Assembly: GCF_032854445.1 (NCBI RefSeq)
Contig: NC_088303.1
Location: 1,805,501 to 1,869,500 of the forward strand
From: Liolophura sinensis
Lineage: Eukaryota; Mollusca; Polyplacophora; Chitonida; Chitonidae
Length of the DNA: 64,000 bases
Reading direction: 5' to 3'
Both the position numbers and the translations under genes were made by a program. Below the pieces are notes generated by a model that was not told the DNA's origin, ran no database searches, and saw nothing but the letters and a program-made list of their open reading frames with translations. Below are positions 21,622 through 34,767 of the stretch, one piece after another (position 1 is the first letter of the stretch; each line of letters begins with the position of its first letter).

Positions 21622-24600
21622 TACCGGAAACCTTCTGCCAAATTATTAGATTGAAGCTGATATCGGTACAGATGACCCCTTTCATAAGCTGAACTAACTA
21701 GAGCCGTGGTAATCCCAGGTTTTCGAATTTGAACATTCACTGGTTCGGCGGGACAAGAGGCAATGTATCATTGTAGATGGAGTCAAATCTGATCACAAAT
21801 AACTATAAACCTTCCTCTGCATCAACAATTGCAAGTTCAATGTCCCAATTAATTTCAAGTTGATATTCTATTTATGAAAAGATCACGGAGAGCAGGGTTT
21901 TTTTGAATTCGAGAACGCCTGAGCTTGTGTAAAAAAGATGTGGCTCGTTTATTATGGTAAAAATAAGAAAATGATTATAGATTTCGGTTTGGTAAGATTC
22001 CAGATAATGAGATTTGCTCGTTAAAACTTGTGACGTGCAGATTTAATGGTGAACACAACATCACGGCGCTGTGAACGATAAATGAAATTAGCTATAATAT
22101 GCTTTCTCTGATCATCGCGCATATTTCCAACACGAAGTGAATTTTCCAACTGAATGTTTTTCAGACCAGTGTCATTAGTAGAAAATATATGTTATTTACG
22201 ACTTATTTACAACACAGGTTTCACCTAATATCTCTGATTAACGACAAAAGAAAAACTATGAAAGAACGTGAATAGTAAGTTTCATCAAAGCCCTATACAA
22301 ATGACTTGAGAGAAGTGTTAAAATCCCAAGTCAAGCAAATCATCGACCTACACATAGAATTAAATCACTGTCAAAGAATGAAATTTCCTTTGATTTCCTT
22401 CACAATCCTTCAGCTTCAATTAATTAGTGGACAATTAGGGGTGTTTAAATTATAGATAATTCATTTCCTAACAAGAAGAAAGGTATTCTAGAGATAAGCT
22501 GTCTGGAATACGCTGTCCGTCTTTGTGACCAATGCTTCGCTTGTTTTCGGTGTCTGCGGGGGAATGTCTAATTAGACGTTTTCGTCATCGTGATAAGAGT
22601 ACATACTCATTCTTTCTGTTATGAGTTTCATGCCCATATATTTATGCCTTGTTACATTTCATCTGATTCACAAATCACATATTCACATAAAAACTGTGTT
22701 TTAGGACACGGCAGATTGTAACAAGCACGTGGCAAGGCAATTTCCTGGGAGGTGTTGTCTTTATAGTTTGGACCGATCAGTCAAATGCATCATTGTGGGC
22801 AACAGATTTGTTGACGTCACCATTTAACGAGGCTACTTATTTGGGGAAATAAGTTAGTCACGTGTACACTGATTAAAGTGGTCGCCGTCTGAGGCGAAGT
22901 ATTACAGGAACAATCCTATTTCGGTGTCTTCCAAGCCTCTAATGGCCACACACGTGAGATATCGTTGACAGCATTAACCAGGCATGGTTACACGGGCTCA
23001 CGGAAGAAGGGACGTGTATTAATGATTGTGATAGCCCAGATATCAAGACCATCAATTTACTTGTGGTGTTCTGCCACTCAAGATCAAGAAGGCAGACAAA
23101 GTTATCCGTCTTAGAAAACGTGGATATATGTATATGTATTAGTATATGTGTGGGTGTGGAAAATGTGGTCTTCCGTGAGTGGAAAACAAGCGCGTTTTCC
23201 TTTACAGCATGTTTTAACTCTGTAGTTTAGTATAAAGCTCATACATGTAACGTCAATGTGTTTAATCAGAGCAACGTAAACCATCGCCTTACTTTTGACT
23301 GATTTGATGACTATAACACACTGACATTGATTCCGCTATATCGTGAAGAGAGCAGGCTAGATCCACAAAACAGTTGTCTTTCGATATAAGAATGACACCA
23401 TTCTTAACCACAAACGATATTTTAACCAGCTAAAATTAGCCAAAAAAAAATAACATCAAAAATATTTCTCATACGATAACCTAAAAAATATCAATAAATG
23501 TAATTCTTATACCTTATAACCTTAAAAATATCTCTTATAACCTTGAAAATATCTCTTAAACTTCAGCATCGCCAGCCACATGGTTAAACAATAGAAATAC
23601 AGTGTCAAATATCAGATGCAACGTATTTGGACCTAACCCCCCTCATATTTTAAGGGATGTTGATTTGCATGTACTCTATTCCCCGAGCCCACGTCGGAGA
23701 GCTTTAGGCTTACTGTCGTATGTTTCACGTTAAGCTTACCAAGAGGACAGAGCTCCTGTATTTTCACTCCGGAGGCCCACAAAGGGCCTTATGAGGTTAT
23801 ACCGGAGATTTTGGCCAAAATCCATATGCGGTATTCAAATCTAATTTTCTTCCTATTTCGATTGTATTTTCGCTGGTCGATGTTTTTGTAAAAATCCCTG
23901 GAGTAGCCTGTTTAATATTTTAATAGAGAGTGACTTTCCTAATGATTTTTTTCAACAAGGAGGGATTTGATTTATTTGAATATTGCCGTGGATGAAGGTG
24001 AGATTACACAGCGACGGCGCGGTTAATCAGCGCAGCGTAAACCATCGCCTTTCGCCAGGTTCACCTCAAAAGTTAGCACATTTTACGTTGTATTTAAAAT
24101 GGGTCTTGCGAATGTCGATGTGCAACACCCCTTCGTGGTCTACGAGGAATGTCGTATTTGATGCTTAGGTACCAGTGTGAAAAAGTTTTCAATCATTTGG
24201 AAACCCACGTGGTAAGGCCAGAGCATTGTTCAGGTGAGAAAGACCCCAAAAATGATTGGTGGTAAGGAGTATCGATAAGGTACACTGTAAAAAATATTTG
24301 ATCATTTACTGTTGAATGTGGTGCATTTTACCAAAGCAATATTCACTGTATTTATTTTACCCGGCCAATTGCTGTATGTGGCCTCATGTCACTGTAGGTC
24401 TGCAGAATGTTGCTGTTTATTTACAATTTAGCTAAAACACAACGTTAGGGTTGGACATTTACAACGAATAGTGTAGTAAGCCTAATAATTTCCAATAATA
24501 AATCATTTAATATCTTACCATAATTTTAGCTTTACTTTTACATACGATTGGTGTAATTGACCTCGATCTACGTGTATTGGCAACCACAATACAAGTATGT

Positions 24601-25381
24601 AGCTCAAACCACCTTTATTCGTTCTCATCTGGAGGGGTGGGGGGGGGCAGAAAGGAGAAGCGGCGATTCAAAGTGCGGCAAAAGTTGTTTTTTTTTAGCC
24701 AGTTTCTCAGGCCCTTATTTAATATGCTTGGACAAAACAAGCTGATTAACAGATTAGTTAAATTACAATTACGATTTAGAAAAGATTTGGGACACGGGGT
24801 TTACAGAATAACACCTCGATCAAACTGTGTTTTGCCTTGACTTCAGCAAAGTATTTAATTTGGAAATTTATTTATCTGGACCCTTTCGATTTACGGGACC
24901 TAATTGTTGTTTAAAACGTTTCGGGGATGTCATTGTTGTCGAGACTAGTTTTAGGAAGCCATGTACGGACGGTATATACTGTTGTAATCTACATGAGGGT
25001 GATTGTAGCCTGCCACTAACTGTCGTTGTTTTAATGTTGAACTTCCCAGATGTATACGAGAGCATATGCCAATGTTTTTGTACTGCCTACCCTAACATGC
25101 TGACACGGAGAATTTCAAATCAAGCAGGAGCACATTACGTATAAATAATCCTTAGGGCCTACCAGTATTTGTTCAACTTTTGATTACAAGTATTTTGTGA
25201 ATGTTGCAAATGTTGTCAATGTCGGTGATAGACCTATATCGTTTGTTTTATTTGTTTATTAATTGTGATCAGTTGAGCATGTATATCGCACACCAGTTCG
25301 GAGTTCTATTCCGGACCCAGTCAATCTGTTTTAGTATATTGGTTTCAGCGGACCCGAACATATATAGTTTTCTTGTAAAGC
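21622..25381. other. Long gene-poor stretch
   Basis: No supported exon, RNA gene or tandem array. Open frames such as 24827-25144 (+, 105 codons) show no recognisable domain. A small cluster of ATATCTCTTATAACCTT-type short repeats lies near 23500-23560. Confidence 0.5.
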
Positions 25382-25477
25382 CAGTCAGCATTGACGGCGA
25401 GTAATCCAGCTAAACAAGCTCCGAGGCCGCCAGTCAGCATTGACGTCGAGTAATCCAGCTAAACAAGCTCCGAGGCC
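25382..25477. repeat. 49-bp direct duplication
   Basis: Two adjacent copies begin CAGTCAGCATTGACG and end CAAGCTCCGAGGCC, differing at a G/T. The second copy creates a GACGTC. Confidence 0.95.
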
Positions 25478-26051
25478 ATGCGTTCCGCTGTCCACGTAAT
25501 CGCATTATGGCGTTGCGCAATGCTGCGAGGCTGAACCAGTTTCCCCATTGGTTGGTCGGTCGTTCACCTCACTGAACAAGACAGCAAACACTGTAGAGGG
25601 AACATTGTAGGGATCGGTACAGGCGAAGTCAAAGACTTTGAAAGAGTTCTCTACCTTGATTGATTAGCTCTGCTACTGCTTGGATAAATTCGTGTCGCCT
25701 GCTGGGAGAGTTCAGACGGTGGGACGAGCCAAGTATTCATGGAAACTTTTTAACAAAAGTACGTAGGGTATCAAAAGCGTAGTACACTCATGACCAATGG
25801 TTATTTTGGTCGCTTTTTAAAACAGATATCTTGTGGATTAAGCACAGATGGCTGCTGTTCAGACTGTTCAGTAATTCGGGGCTTTGTCCGCCTTGTGCAG
25901 TTTAACACTTGTTTCCCACGTGCATCGTAAAAGCACGTGTACGGTTGGATTCGGTCGGAAACCAGGCAGAAATATACCGTGAGCTGAGAGCGTGTTTAAC
26001 CACGTGACATAGAAAGAGGGATCGGTATAGACTAAGTTCTAACAGAATTCG
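25478..26051. other. 5' flank of the zinc-finger pseudogene
   Basis: No gene recognised. It may be the leader of the mobile gene that follows. Confidence 0.4.
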
Positions 26052-26279
26052 ATGTTTACATGTGTTTTGTGTCGGCACACTTTTGATACTACGTTGCACT
26101 ATGTTAGGCACATTCGTGCTCACGCAAATGTGCCAAATGTTCGGTTCCAATGTGGAATAGTGAACTGTCGTAGATCATTTGGAAGTTACACTGCTATCAA
26201 ACAGCATGTGCAGCGTGATCACAAACGTCAAAGACAGCCAGCTAAAGAAATACTACGGGGTGCCGATTTAGTATGTTGA
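26052..26279 (+). pseudogene. C2H2-finger N-terminus of transposon-derived gene
   Basis: 75 codons from ATG to TGA. The first finger-like section has CVLC and two histidines about 13-17 residues on. The second is a good C-x4-C-x12-H-x4-H finger (CGIVNC through HVQRDH). This arrangement opens a large family of uncharacterised animal proteins that continue into a transposase-like core. Here the frame ends early; the next matching piece starts at 26288 in another frame, so this is the front of a broken gene rather than a short finger protein. Confidence 0.6.
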
Positions 26280-26287
26280 GTTGCCCG

Positions 26288-26449
26288 GAGACGCTTGATA
26301 ATCTAAAGTTATTATTGCATCATATCAAAAACCATATTCATCAGGGACACCAGCCATTTTGCCCTTTTTCGGAGTACAGTAAGAAGTTTGAAACTGAGCG
26401 AAGCTTTAACAGCCATGTTTCTCGATACCATTCAAACAAACAGATGTGA
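26288..26449 (+). pseudogene. Second finger segment, frameshifted
   Basis: The reading ETLDNLKLLLHHIKNHIHQG, then CPFSEYSKKF and HVSRYH, fits the family's next finger. The second cysteine expected after CPF appears to be Tyr, so zinc binding is probably lost. It ends in a TGA at 26447-26449. Confidence 0.55.
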
Positions 26450-26525
26450 ATTTATCCAGCTGTTATAGGACTGATGCTCTCAGAGTACCAGCTCTCTGTC
26501 AAGTTGTGTCAGTGCAACGGTTTAT

Positions 26526-26771
26526 GATGTAGATGAAATTGATTCTGAAACTGATGGTGTTGATGGTGACTTAAATATAAATCTTTCGCCGATACTTGAA
26601 ATATCCATTGCTTTACTGTATTTAAGACTTCAAGCAAAGCACCACGTCACAAATGTTGTGATACAAACTATAAAAGAAGAGCTATTTAAAGTTCATAACC
26701 TAGGCCAGGAACATTTAGACAGTAGACTCAGAGCCGTCTTACAGCGCATGGTTTGTCAAGTGAGGAAATGA
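26526..26771 (+). pseudogene. Linker segment of transposon-derived gene
   Basis: Open reading with an acidic start (VDEIDSETDGVDGD), then LLYLRLQAKHHVTNVVIQTI, a section that follows the fingers in this family. It stops at TGA 26769-26771, shortly before the SINE insertion. Confidence 0.5.
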
Positions 26772-26794
26772 CATATTGACAGTGTTGCAGAAAT

Positions 26795-27064
26795 AATTTT
26801 TTTTTTTTTTTTGGATTTGTGTTTTACGCCGTACTCAAGAATATTTCACTTATACGACGGCGGCCAGCATTATGGTTGGCGGAAACCGGGCAGAGCCCGG
26901 GGAAAACCCACGACCATCCGCAGGTTGCTGACAGACCTCCTCACGTACGGCCGGAGAGGAAGCCAGCATGAGCTGGACTGGAACTCACAGCGACCGCATT
27001 GGTGAGAGACTCCTGGGTCATTACGCTGCGCTAGCGCTTTAACCGACTGAGCCACGGAGGCCCC
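26795..27064 (-). mobile_element. Full-length tRNA-derived SINE inside pseudogene
   Basis: Reverse orientation: the tRNA-like head (GGGGCCTCCGTGGCTCAGT on the minus strand) is at the right and the A-rich tail (T run on +) at the left. The flanking sequence TTGCAGAAAT is duplicated exactly at 26785-26794 and 27065-27074, a 10-bp target-site duplication that fixes the ends. It separates two segments of the transposase-derived gene. Confidence 0.93.
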
Positions 27065-27089
27065 TTGCAGAAATGATGTATTCAGACAA

Positions 27090-28811
27090 TTTCACGACCC
27101 TTTGCGTGGAGTCCTCCAAACTAATGCCATGTGTCTCCAGAGTCAGTATATCTTGGTCTGGACAGTAAAAATGAACCCAGTGTTTTGCATTATGTTCCGA
27201 TATTAAAGTCTTTGAATGTACTGTTTGGTGATAGTGTGAGAGAGCAATTTTTAAACCCGGAAAAGAGACCTGAAAATAGTTACCTAACCGATTTTGTGGA
27301 TGGAACTGTTTTTAAGAACAATACATTCTTCAAACAGTTTCCAACTTCCTTGAAAATTCTTTTGTATCAGGGTGCCTTTGAAATAGTGAATCCTTTGGGA
27401 AGTGTAAGAAAAAATACTAGCTGTTTTCTACGCTCTTGGAAACCTTTATACACCCCGTAGGTTTAAGAATGATACCATACAAGTCGCAATTCTGTGCTAG
27501 GAGAAAGATTTTAATAAAGAAAAGATTTCTGGGCCATTGATCAGAGACCTGAAAATTCTTGAAGAGGAAGGTATTGATATCCCTGCTGTTAACCTCACTC
27601 AAAAAGTCTGTGGAAGTGTAGTGTGCATAGAAGAGGACAGTCTTGGGAGTAATGGCATTGGTGGCTTTGTCCAGAACTTCAGTAGAGCACTGTACCGTTG
27701 CAGGTACTGTTTAATGAAAACTGATCATTTCAATGAGTCAAGGTCCTTTTTCCTTGGTGAAAGACGAACAGTGGTGAACATTGAGAACTACAGTGGTGCT
27801 GTTGATACAGTTTCCAGTGATCACACGATTGACAGTCATGAAGGAGGAAAGTTCAGCTCTGTGTTCAACCAGTTAAAATACTTTCATGTGTGTTCCCCAG
27901 GGCTACCATCATGTCTAGCACACGATCTCTTCAAAGGTGTCATACAGTATGACTTAGCTTTATACTTGAAATATTTCACCAGTACAAAACAGTGGTTCAC
28001 CTGGGACTATTTCAGCAGAAAATTCCAAACATTCCCATTTCTTAAGGATGATGCAAGACACCTGAAGAAGGGAGAAAAAGTTGTTGGAGAGGCTTTTTAA
28101 ACATGGATTGTTTTGCGCTTCATGCCTGTTGTTCTTTGTGGTAAAATTAAAGATACTTCACACCCTATCTGGCAGAACTTGATTTTGTTGCAAAAGGTTG
28201 TACAGTTAATTTTATCTCCAGAAATTTGCTTGGACCAGGTTGGTCTACTCCTCACATATTTGGAAGAGTACATCGAGTCAAGAGTAGTAAACTTTCCAGA
28301 TCAGACGCTTAAACCTAAGCATCACTTTTTGTGCCACTACCCAGAGCTCATTCTTCAGTTTGGGCCACTAATTCGCCTCTGGACAATGTGTTATGAGTCT
28401 AAACATGGCTATTTCAAAAAATGTGTACGGCATTGTCAGAATTTCAAGAATGTCACAAAAATATTGTCATTCTGGCACCAGTTACTGCAAGTATATTATA
28501 GTGCAGGGAATTTGTCCAGAGAAGATGTACATTTTGAGCCAAGCCTACCCTTCCATGTAGACCTGTACAGACGAGATTCCATATGCAGTTGGTCAAGTGC
28601 GAGCTGTTTCAGGAAGTGGTGTGCTGTGACAGAGAAAGTGGACATCCGAGCAACGGAATACACGTGTGGCTGTGCTCTTCTGCTGAATAAATTGGACCAT
28701 GATTTGATTGTGGATACAGTTACAATGATACTAGTTTCTAGTAGTGCAGAAGTGTTTTTTTGTGGTAAGAAAAAATCGTACTCTGTTTGTGTTCGACATG
28801 AATTACTTTGA
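27090..28811 (+). pseudogene. Decayed tnp2-like DDE transposase core
   Basis: Three frames succeed each other: to 27460, then about 27420-28100, then 28113-28811. Frame 1 has HYVPILKSLNVLFGD and LLYQGAFEIVNPLGS. Frame 2 has an IGGFVQNFSRA section, a CRYCL zinc-binding-like pair and SPGLPSCLAHDLFKG, the counterpart of the MHDLLEG-type motif of tnp2/CACTA and Plavaka-like transposases. Frame 3 has KPKHHFLCHYPELI and MCYESKHGYFKK, where the last catalytic Glu is expected. In intact relatives this domain would cut and join element ends in the nucleus. Here at least two frameshifts make it inactive. Superfamily placement (CMC or KDZ-like) is from motif memory, not a search. Confidence 0.7.
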
Positions 28812-28897
28812 ACTTGAATTGTCGCAAGACAAACAACTTGAGGATTTGAGCAATGAAAAACCAGAAGATGAAAAAAAGCGTCAAAAAATGTGTTTCC

Positions 28898-31800
28898 TTT
28901 TCCTCTCTCCAGTGCCAGCGGTCTACATTTGTACAACTAATAAGGTAGAAGTATCTTAATCCTGAAGCGTTTCCTCTCTCCAATGTCAGCAGTCTACATT
29001 TGTACAACACTCAAGATAGAAGTATCTTAATCCTGAAGCTTTTTCTCTCTCCAATGTCGGCAGTCTACATTTGTACAACACTCAAGATAGAAGTATCTTA
29101 ATCCTGAAACGTTTCCTCTCTCCAATGTCGGCAGTCTACATTTGTACAACGCTCAAGATAGAAGTATCTTAATCCTGAAGCGTTTTCTCTCTCCAGTGTC
29201 ACAGCAGTCTACATTTGTACAACGCTCAAGATAGAAGTGTCTTAATCCTGAAGCGTTTTCTCTCTCCATTGTCATCAGTCTACATTTGTACAGCATTCAA
29301 GATAGAAGTATCTTAATCCTGAAGCGTTTCCTCTCTCCAGTGTCTGCAGTCTACATTTGTACAACACTCAAGATAGAAGTATCTTAATCCTGAAGCGTTT
29401 TCTCTCTCCAATGTCGGCAGTCAACATTTGTACAACGCTCAAGATAGAAGTATCCTAAACCCGAAGCGTTTCCTCTCTCCAATGTCGGCAGTCTACATTT
29501 GTACAACGCTCAAGATAGAAGGATCTTAATCCTGAAGCGTTTCCTCTCTCCAGTGTCAGAGCAGCCTATATTTGTACAACACTTAAGACAGAAGTATCTT
29601 AATCATAAAGCATTTCCTCTCTCCAGTGTCAGCAGTCTACATTGGTACAACGATCAAGATAGAAGGATCTTAATCCTGAAGCGTTTCCTCTCTCCAGTGT
29701 CAGAGCAGCCTATATTTGTACAACACTTAAGACAGAAGTATCTTAATCATAAAGCATTTCCTCTCTCCAATGTCGGCAGTCAACATTTGTACAACGAATA
29801 AGATAGAAGTATCTTAATCCTGAAGCGTTTTCTCTCTCCAGTGTCGGCAGTCTACATTTGTACAACGCTCAAGATAGAAGGATCTTAATTTTGAAGCACT
29901 TCCTCTCTCCATTGTCGGCAGTCTACATTTGTACAACACTCAAGATAGAAGTATCTTAATCCTGAAGCGTTTTCTCTCTCCAATGTCGGCAGTCAACATT
30001 TGTACAACGCTCAAGATAGAAGTATCCTAAACCCGAAGCGTTTCCTCTCTCCAATGTCGGCAGTCTACATTTGTACAACGCTCAAGATAGAAGGATCTTA
30101 ATCTTGAAGCGTTTTCTCTGTCCAGTGTCAGAGCAGCCTATATTTGTACAACACTTAAGACAGAAGTATCTTAATCATAAAGCATTTCCTCTCTCCAATG
30201 TCGGCAGTCAACATTTGTACAACGAATAAGATAGAAGTATCTTAATCCTGAATCGTTTTCTCTCTCCAGTGTCAGCAGTCTACATTTGTACAACGCTCAA
30301 GATAGAAGTATCTTAATCCTGCAGCGTTTCTTTTCTCCAGTGTCGGCGGTCTACATTTGTACAACGCTCAAGATAGAAGTATCTTAATCCTGAAGCGTTT
30401 TCTCTCTCCATTGTCAGCAGTCTACATTCGTAAAACATTCAAGATAGAAGTATCTTAATCCTGAAACGTTTCCTCTCTCCAGTGTCAGAGCAGTCTACAT
30501 TTGTACAGCATTCAAGATAGAAGTATCTTAATTCTGAAGCGTTTTCTCTCTCCAATGTCGGTAGTCTTCATTTGTACAACATTCAAGATAGAAGTATCTT
30601 AATCCTGAAGCGTTTCCTCTCTCCAGTGTCAGAGCAGTCTACATTTGTACAACATTCAAGTTAGAAGTATCTTAATCCTGAAGCGTTTCCTCTCTCCAAT
30701 GTCACAGCAGTCTACATTTGTACAACGGTCAAGATTTAAGTATCCTAAAGCTGAAGCGTTTCCTCTCTCCAATGTCACAGCAGTCTACATTTGTACAACG
30801 CTCAAGATAGAAGTATCTTAATCCTGAAGCGTTTCCTCTCTCCAATGTCGGCAGTCTACATTTGTACAACACTCAAGATAGAAGTTTCTTAATCCTGAAG
30901 CGTTTTCTCTCTCCAGTGTCACAGCGGTCTACATTTGTACAACACTCAAGATAAAAGTATCTTAATCCTGCAGCGTTTTCTCTCTCCAGTGTCGGCAGTC
31001 TACATTTGTACAACGCTCAAGATAGAAGTATCTTAATCCTGAAGCGTTTTCTCTCTCCCTTGTCAGCAGTCTACATTTGTACAACATTCAAGATAGAAGT
31101 ATCTTAATCCTGAAGCGTTTTCTCTCTCCATTGTCAGCAGTCTACATTTGTACAACGCTCAAGATAGAAGTATCTTAATCCTGAAGCGTTTTCTCTCTCC
31201 AGTGTCAGAGCAGCCTACATTTGTACAACCTTCAAGATAGAAGTATCTTAATCCTGAAACGTTTCCTCTGTCCAGTGTCAGAACAGTCTACATTTGTACG
31301 ACACTCAAGATAGAAATATCTTAATCCTGAAGCGTTTCCTCTGTCCAGTGTCAGAACAGTCTACATTTGTACAACATTCAAGATAGAAGTACCTTAATCC
31401 CAAAGCGTTTCCTCTCTCCAGTGTCAGCAGTCTACATTTGTACAACATTCAAGATAGAAGTATCTTAATCCTGAAGCGTTTCTTCTCTCCATTGTCGGCA
31501 GTCTACATTTGTACAACACTCAAGATAGAAGTATCTTAATCCTGAAACGTTTCCTCTGTCCAGTGTCAGAACAGTCTACATTTGTACGACACTCAAGATA
31601 GAAATATCTTAATCCTGAAGCGTTTCCTCTGTCCAGTGTCAGAACAGTCTACATTTGTACAACATTCAAGATAGAAGTATCTTAATCCTGAAGCGTTTTC
31701 TCTGTCCAGTGTCAGAACAGTCTACATTTGTACAACACTCAAGATAGAAGTATCTTAATCCTGAAGCGTTTCTTCTCTCCATTGTCGGCAGTCTACATTT

Positions 31801-33242
31801 GTACAACGCTCAAGATAGAAGGATCTTAATCCTCAAACGTTTTCTCTCTCCAGTGTCAGCAGTCTACATTTGTACAACATTCAAGATAGAAATATCTTAA
31901 TCCTGAAGCGTTTTCTCTCTCCATTGTCAGCAGTCTACATTTGTACAGTATTCAAGATAGAAGTGTCTTAATCCTGAATCGTTTTCTCTCTCCAGTGTCA
32001 TCAGTCTACATTTGTACAGCACTCAAGATAGAAGGATCTTAATCCTGAAGTATTTCCTCTCTCCAGTGTCAGAGCAGCCTACATTTGTACAACGATCAAG
32101 ATAGAAGTATCTTAATCCTGAAGCGTTTTCTCTCTCCATTGTCAGCAGTCTACATTTGTACATCGCTCAAGATAGAAGTATCCTAAACCCGAAGCTTTTC
32201 CTCTCTCCAATGTCGGCAGTCTACATTTGTACAACGCACAAGATAGAAGTATCTTAATCCTGAAGCGTTTCCTCTCTCCAGTGTCAGAGCAGCCTATATT
32301 TGTACAACACTTAAGATAGAAGTATCTTAATCATAAAGCATTTCCTCTCTCCAATGTCGGCAGTCAACATTTGTACAACGCTCAAGATAGAAATATCTTA
32401 ATCCTGAAGCGTTTTCTCTCTCCAGTATCAGCAGTCTACATTTGTACAACATTCAAATTAGAAGTATCTTAATCCTGAAGCGTTTTCTCTCTCAAATGTC
32501 AGCAGTCTACATTTGTACAACACTCAAGATAGAAGTATCTTAACCCTGCAGCGTTTCCTCTCTCCAATGTCGGCAGTCTACATTTGTACAACGCTCAAGA
32601 TAGAAGGATCTTAATTTTGAAGCACTTCATCTCTCCATTGTCGGCAGTCTACATTTGTACAACACTCAAGAAAGAAGTATCTTAATTCTGAAGCGTTTCC
32701 TCTCTCCAGTGTCAGAGCAGTCTACATTTGTACAACCTTCAAGATAGAAGTATCTTAATTCTGAAGCGTTTCCTCTCTCCAATGTCGGTAGTCTTCATTT
32801 GTACAACATTCAAGATAGAAGTATCTTAATCCTGAAGCGTTTCCTCTCTCCAGTGTCAGAGCAGTCTACTATTGTACAACATTCAAGTTAGAAGTATCTT
32901 AATCCTGAAGCGTTTCCTCTCTCCAGTGTCAGAACAGTCTACATTTGTGCAACACTCAAGAAAGAAGTATCTTAATCCAGAAGCGTTTTCTCTCTCCAAT
33001 GTCAGCAGTCTACGTTTTTTTACAACTCTCAAGATAGAAGTATCTTAATCTTGAAGCGTTTCCTCTCTCCAGTGTCAGAGCAGTCTACATTTGTACAACA
33101 TTCAAGATAGAAGTATTTTAATCCTGAAGCGTTTTCTCTCTCCAATGTCGGCAGTCTACATTTGTACAACATTCAAGATAGAAATATCTTAATCCTGAAG
33201 CGTTTTCTCTCTCCAGTGTCAGAGCAGTCTACATTTGTACAA
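28898..33242. repeat. 71-bp minisatellite, about 61 units
   Basis: Units of 71 bp (73-74 in variants with CAGAGCAG) run CCTGAAGCGTTTTCTCTCTC, CAGTGTCAGCAGTCTACATT, TGTACAACGCTCAAGATAGA, AGTATCTTAAT. The array sits inside the transposase-derived gene: sequence at both flanks (to 28897 and from 33242) belongs to that gene, and the first unit carries AATAAGGTAGAAG instead of CTCAAGATAGAAG. Each unit has a TTAAT branch-like site about 25 nt before a pyrimidine tract ending in CAG. Confidence 0.97.
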
Positions 33243-33567
33243 CATGATTAACCAAAACCCTGCACCAACCGTAAAACACGTTCAAGAACAATGGCCTCTT
33301 CTCTTCCAGTATGAATGTCTGATGCAACATTTTGAAGAACTCACAGGAATTGACCTGAAGAGAAAATTACGTGGGAGTTTAAAAGACAAGTCTGACAGAC
33401 TTTTGAATTTTGTGGCCGTTAAGCGAAACAAGGCCAAAGGAGTTAAGAAATGGTTAGACAAGATACAGTTGTGCGGTGGAATCACAGAGAAGTCAGCATG
33501 CGTGGTCATCCCTCTGCTGGCAGCTTGCTTTGGAGAAGACACCGGTCTCGTCATCAAAACATTTGAG
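33242..33567 (+). pseudogene. C-terminal segment of transposon-derived gene
   Basis: An open reading starting MINQNPAPTVKHVQEQWPLL continues with QHFEELTGIDLKRKLRGSLK and ITEKSACVVIPLLAACFGE. The pattern (QWPLLF, LTGIDL, LLNFV) is what follows the transposase core in full-length relatives. It ends at a donor-like TTTGAGGTATTA near 33568; the remaining open codons to 33666 are low-complexity. A further remnant (GLAMAFASHYVLNL) can be read near 34457-34500. Separated from the core by the 71-bp array. Confidence 0.55.
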
Positions 33568-34767
33568 GTATTATACATAGTGTATGTGCTAGTGTTTCAC
33601 AATGGCAGCCAGCAACAACACCACCCTACCCCCACACCACCCCACCCCCGCTTTCCCCAGAACTGACCCGTAATCAGACAAATGACATGCTCTTGACGAT
33701 AGCGGAAAACATCATACAAGTGAAATACTCGTGTGTATGGTGTCAAATATCAATCAAACGACCAAACGGTGTCTATAGTGCATTACCAATGATCATGTTC
33801 GAGCCCTCAGTTGCATCAGAAAACTTGTGTTTTCCTAATTTATAAATGTACTTTACAGGAGACCACGAACACTTCACATGTTGAGAGCCTGAGTGATGAA
33901 GTCACATAATATGTTGCTGTTGTAGGAGGTAATACATATAATGTACATAATACTCGCATTTTATACAGGGTCCCCCACCCCAACCCCCACCCCAAAAATG
34001 GCCCTTTGCGCACTTTTTTATATTGAGGCCCGTTCTCTGTGGATCACCGTGTATTTAAACCTCTTGGCCCCTTTCTCAAATGCTTGCTAACCTTAGTTCT
34101 CAGTTAGGATTGTTGGGCCTATGACAATTCGTCATCAGAAATGTGACTTAGCCCTTTCTTCACAATTAAACTATTTTATAAAATCTGTTGACCACTGTGA
34201 TCAATGTACAGCCGTCTGGTTGAACCAATAATCAGAGTTTCTACTGCAGAAAAAGACATACGTATTTAAATGACAAGCTTCTAACAAGTTTCGGCATTAA
34301 ACTCTGAAACGTATATTAATAATGTGTATTTGCTGGTATTTTTGTCTGTATGTTGAACACAGATTTTTTGGGCATTACCAGATATATTCAGTGAAACAGC
34401 AAAGGTTTTCCTTGTTGTAAAGAACAGGGTTGTGGCAGAAAACATTTAGTCACGAGAAGATGGACTGGCAATGGCATTCGCCTCCCATTATGTGCTCAAT
34501 TTACAGTGTGCTCAGGGGCTTCATACAAAGGTAAGCACAGGTAATTTAGTTTGTATCTGTGATTTCAGAAATCAGACCCTCTTTCCCAGGAAACAAACAT
34601 TATAGCAAATAAAGAACCATTTTTGACAGCCCATTTAATTCTTCAAAGGATGACTGAACTGCACGGTGTCTCTTCATACATGAAATTCCAGTCACGCTTA
34701 AAAAATAATTTTTGTATAAAGTCAGTAAACAGTTATTTAAATGGTACTTTAGTTTGCTCTGGGACTG
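33568..34767. other. Spacer with possible last remnant
   Basis: Mostly unrecognised. Around 34440-34530 a short reading resembles the far C-terminal part of the same transposon-derived family. Confidence 0.35.
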
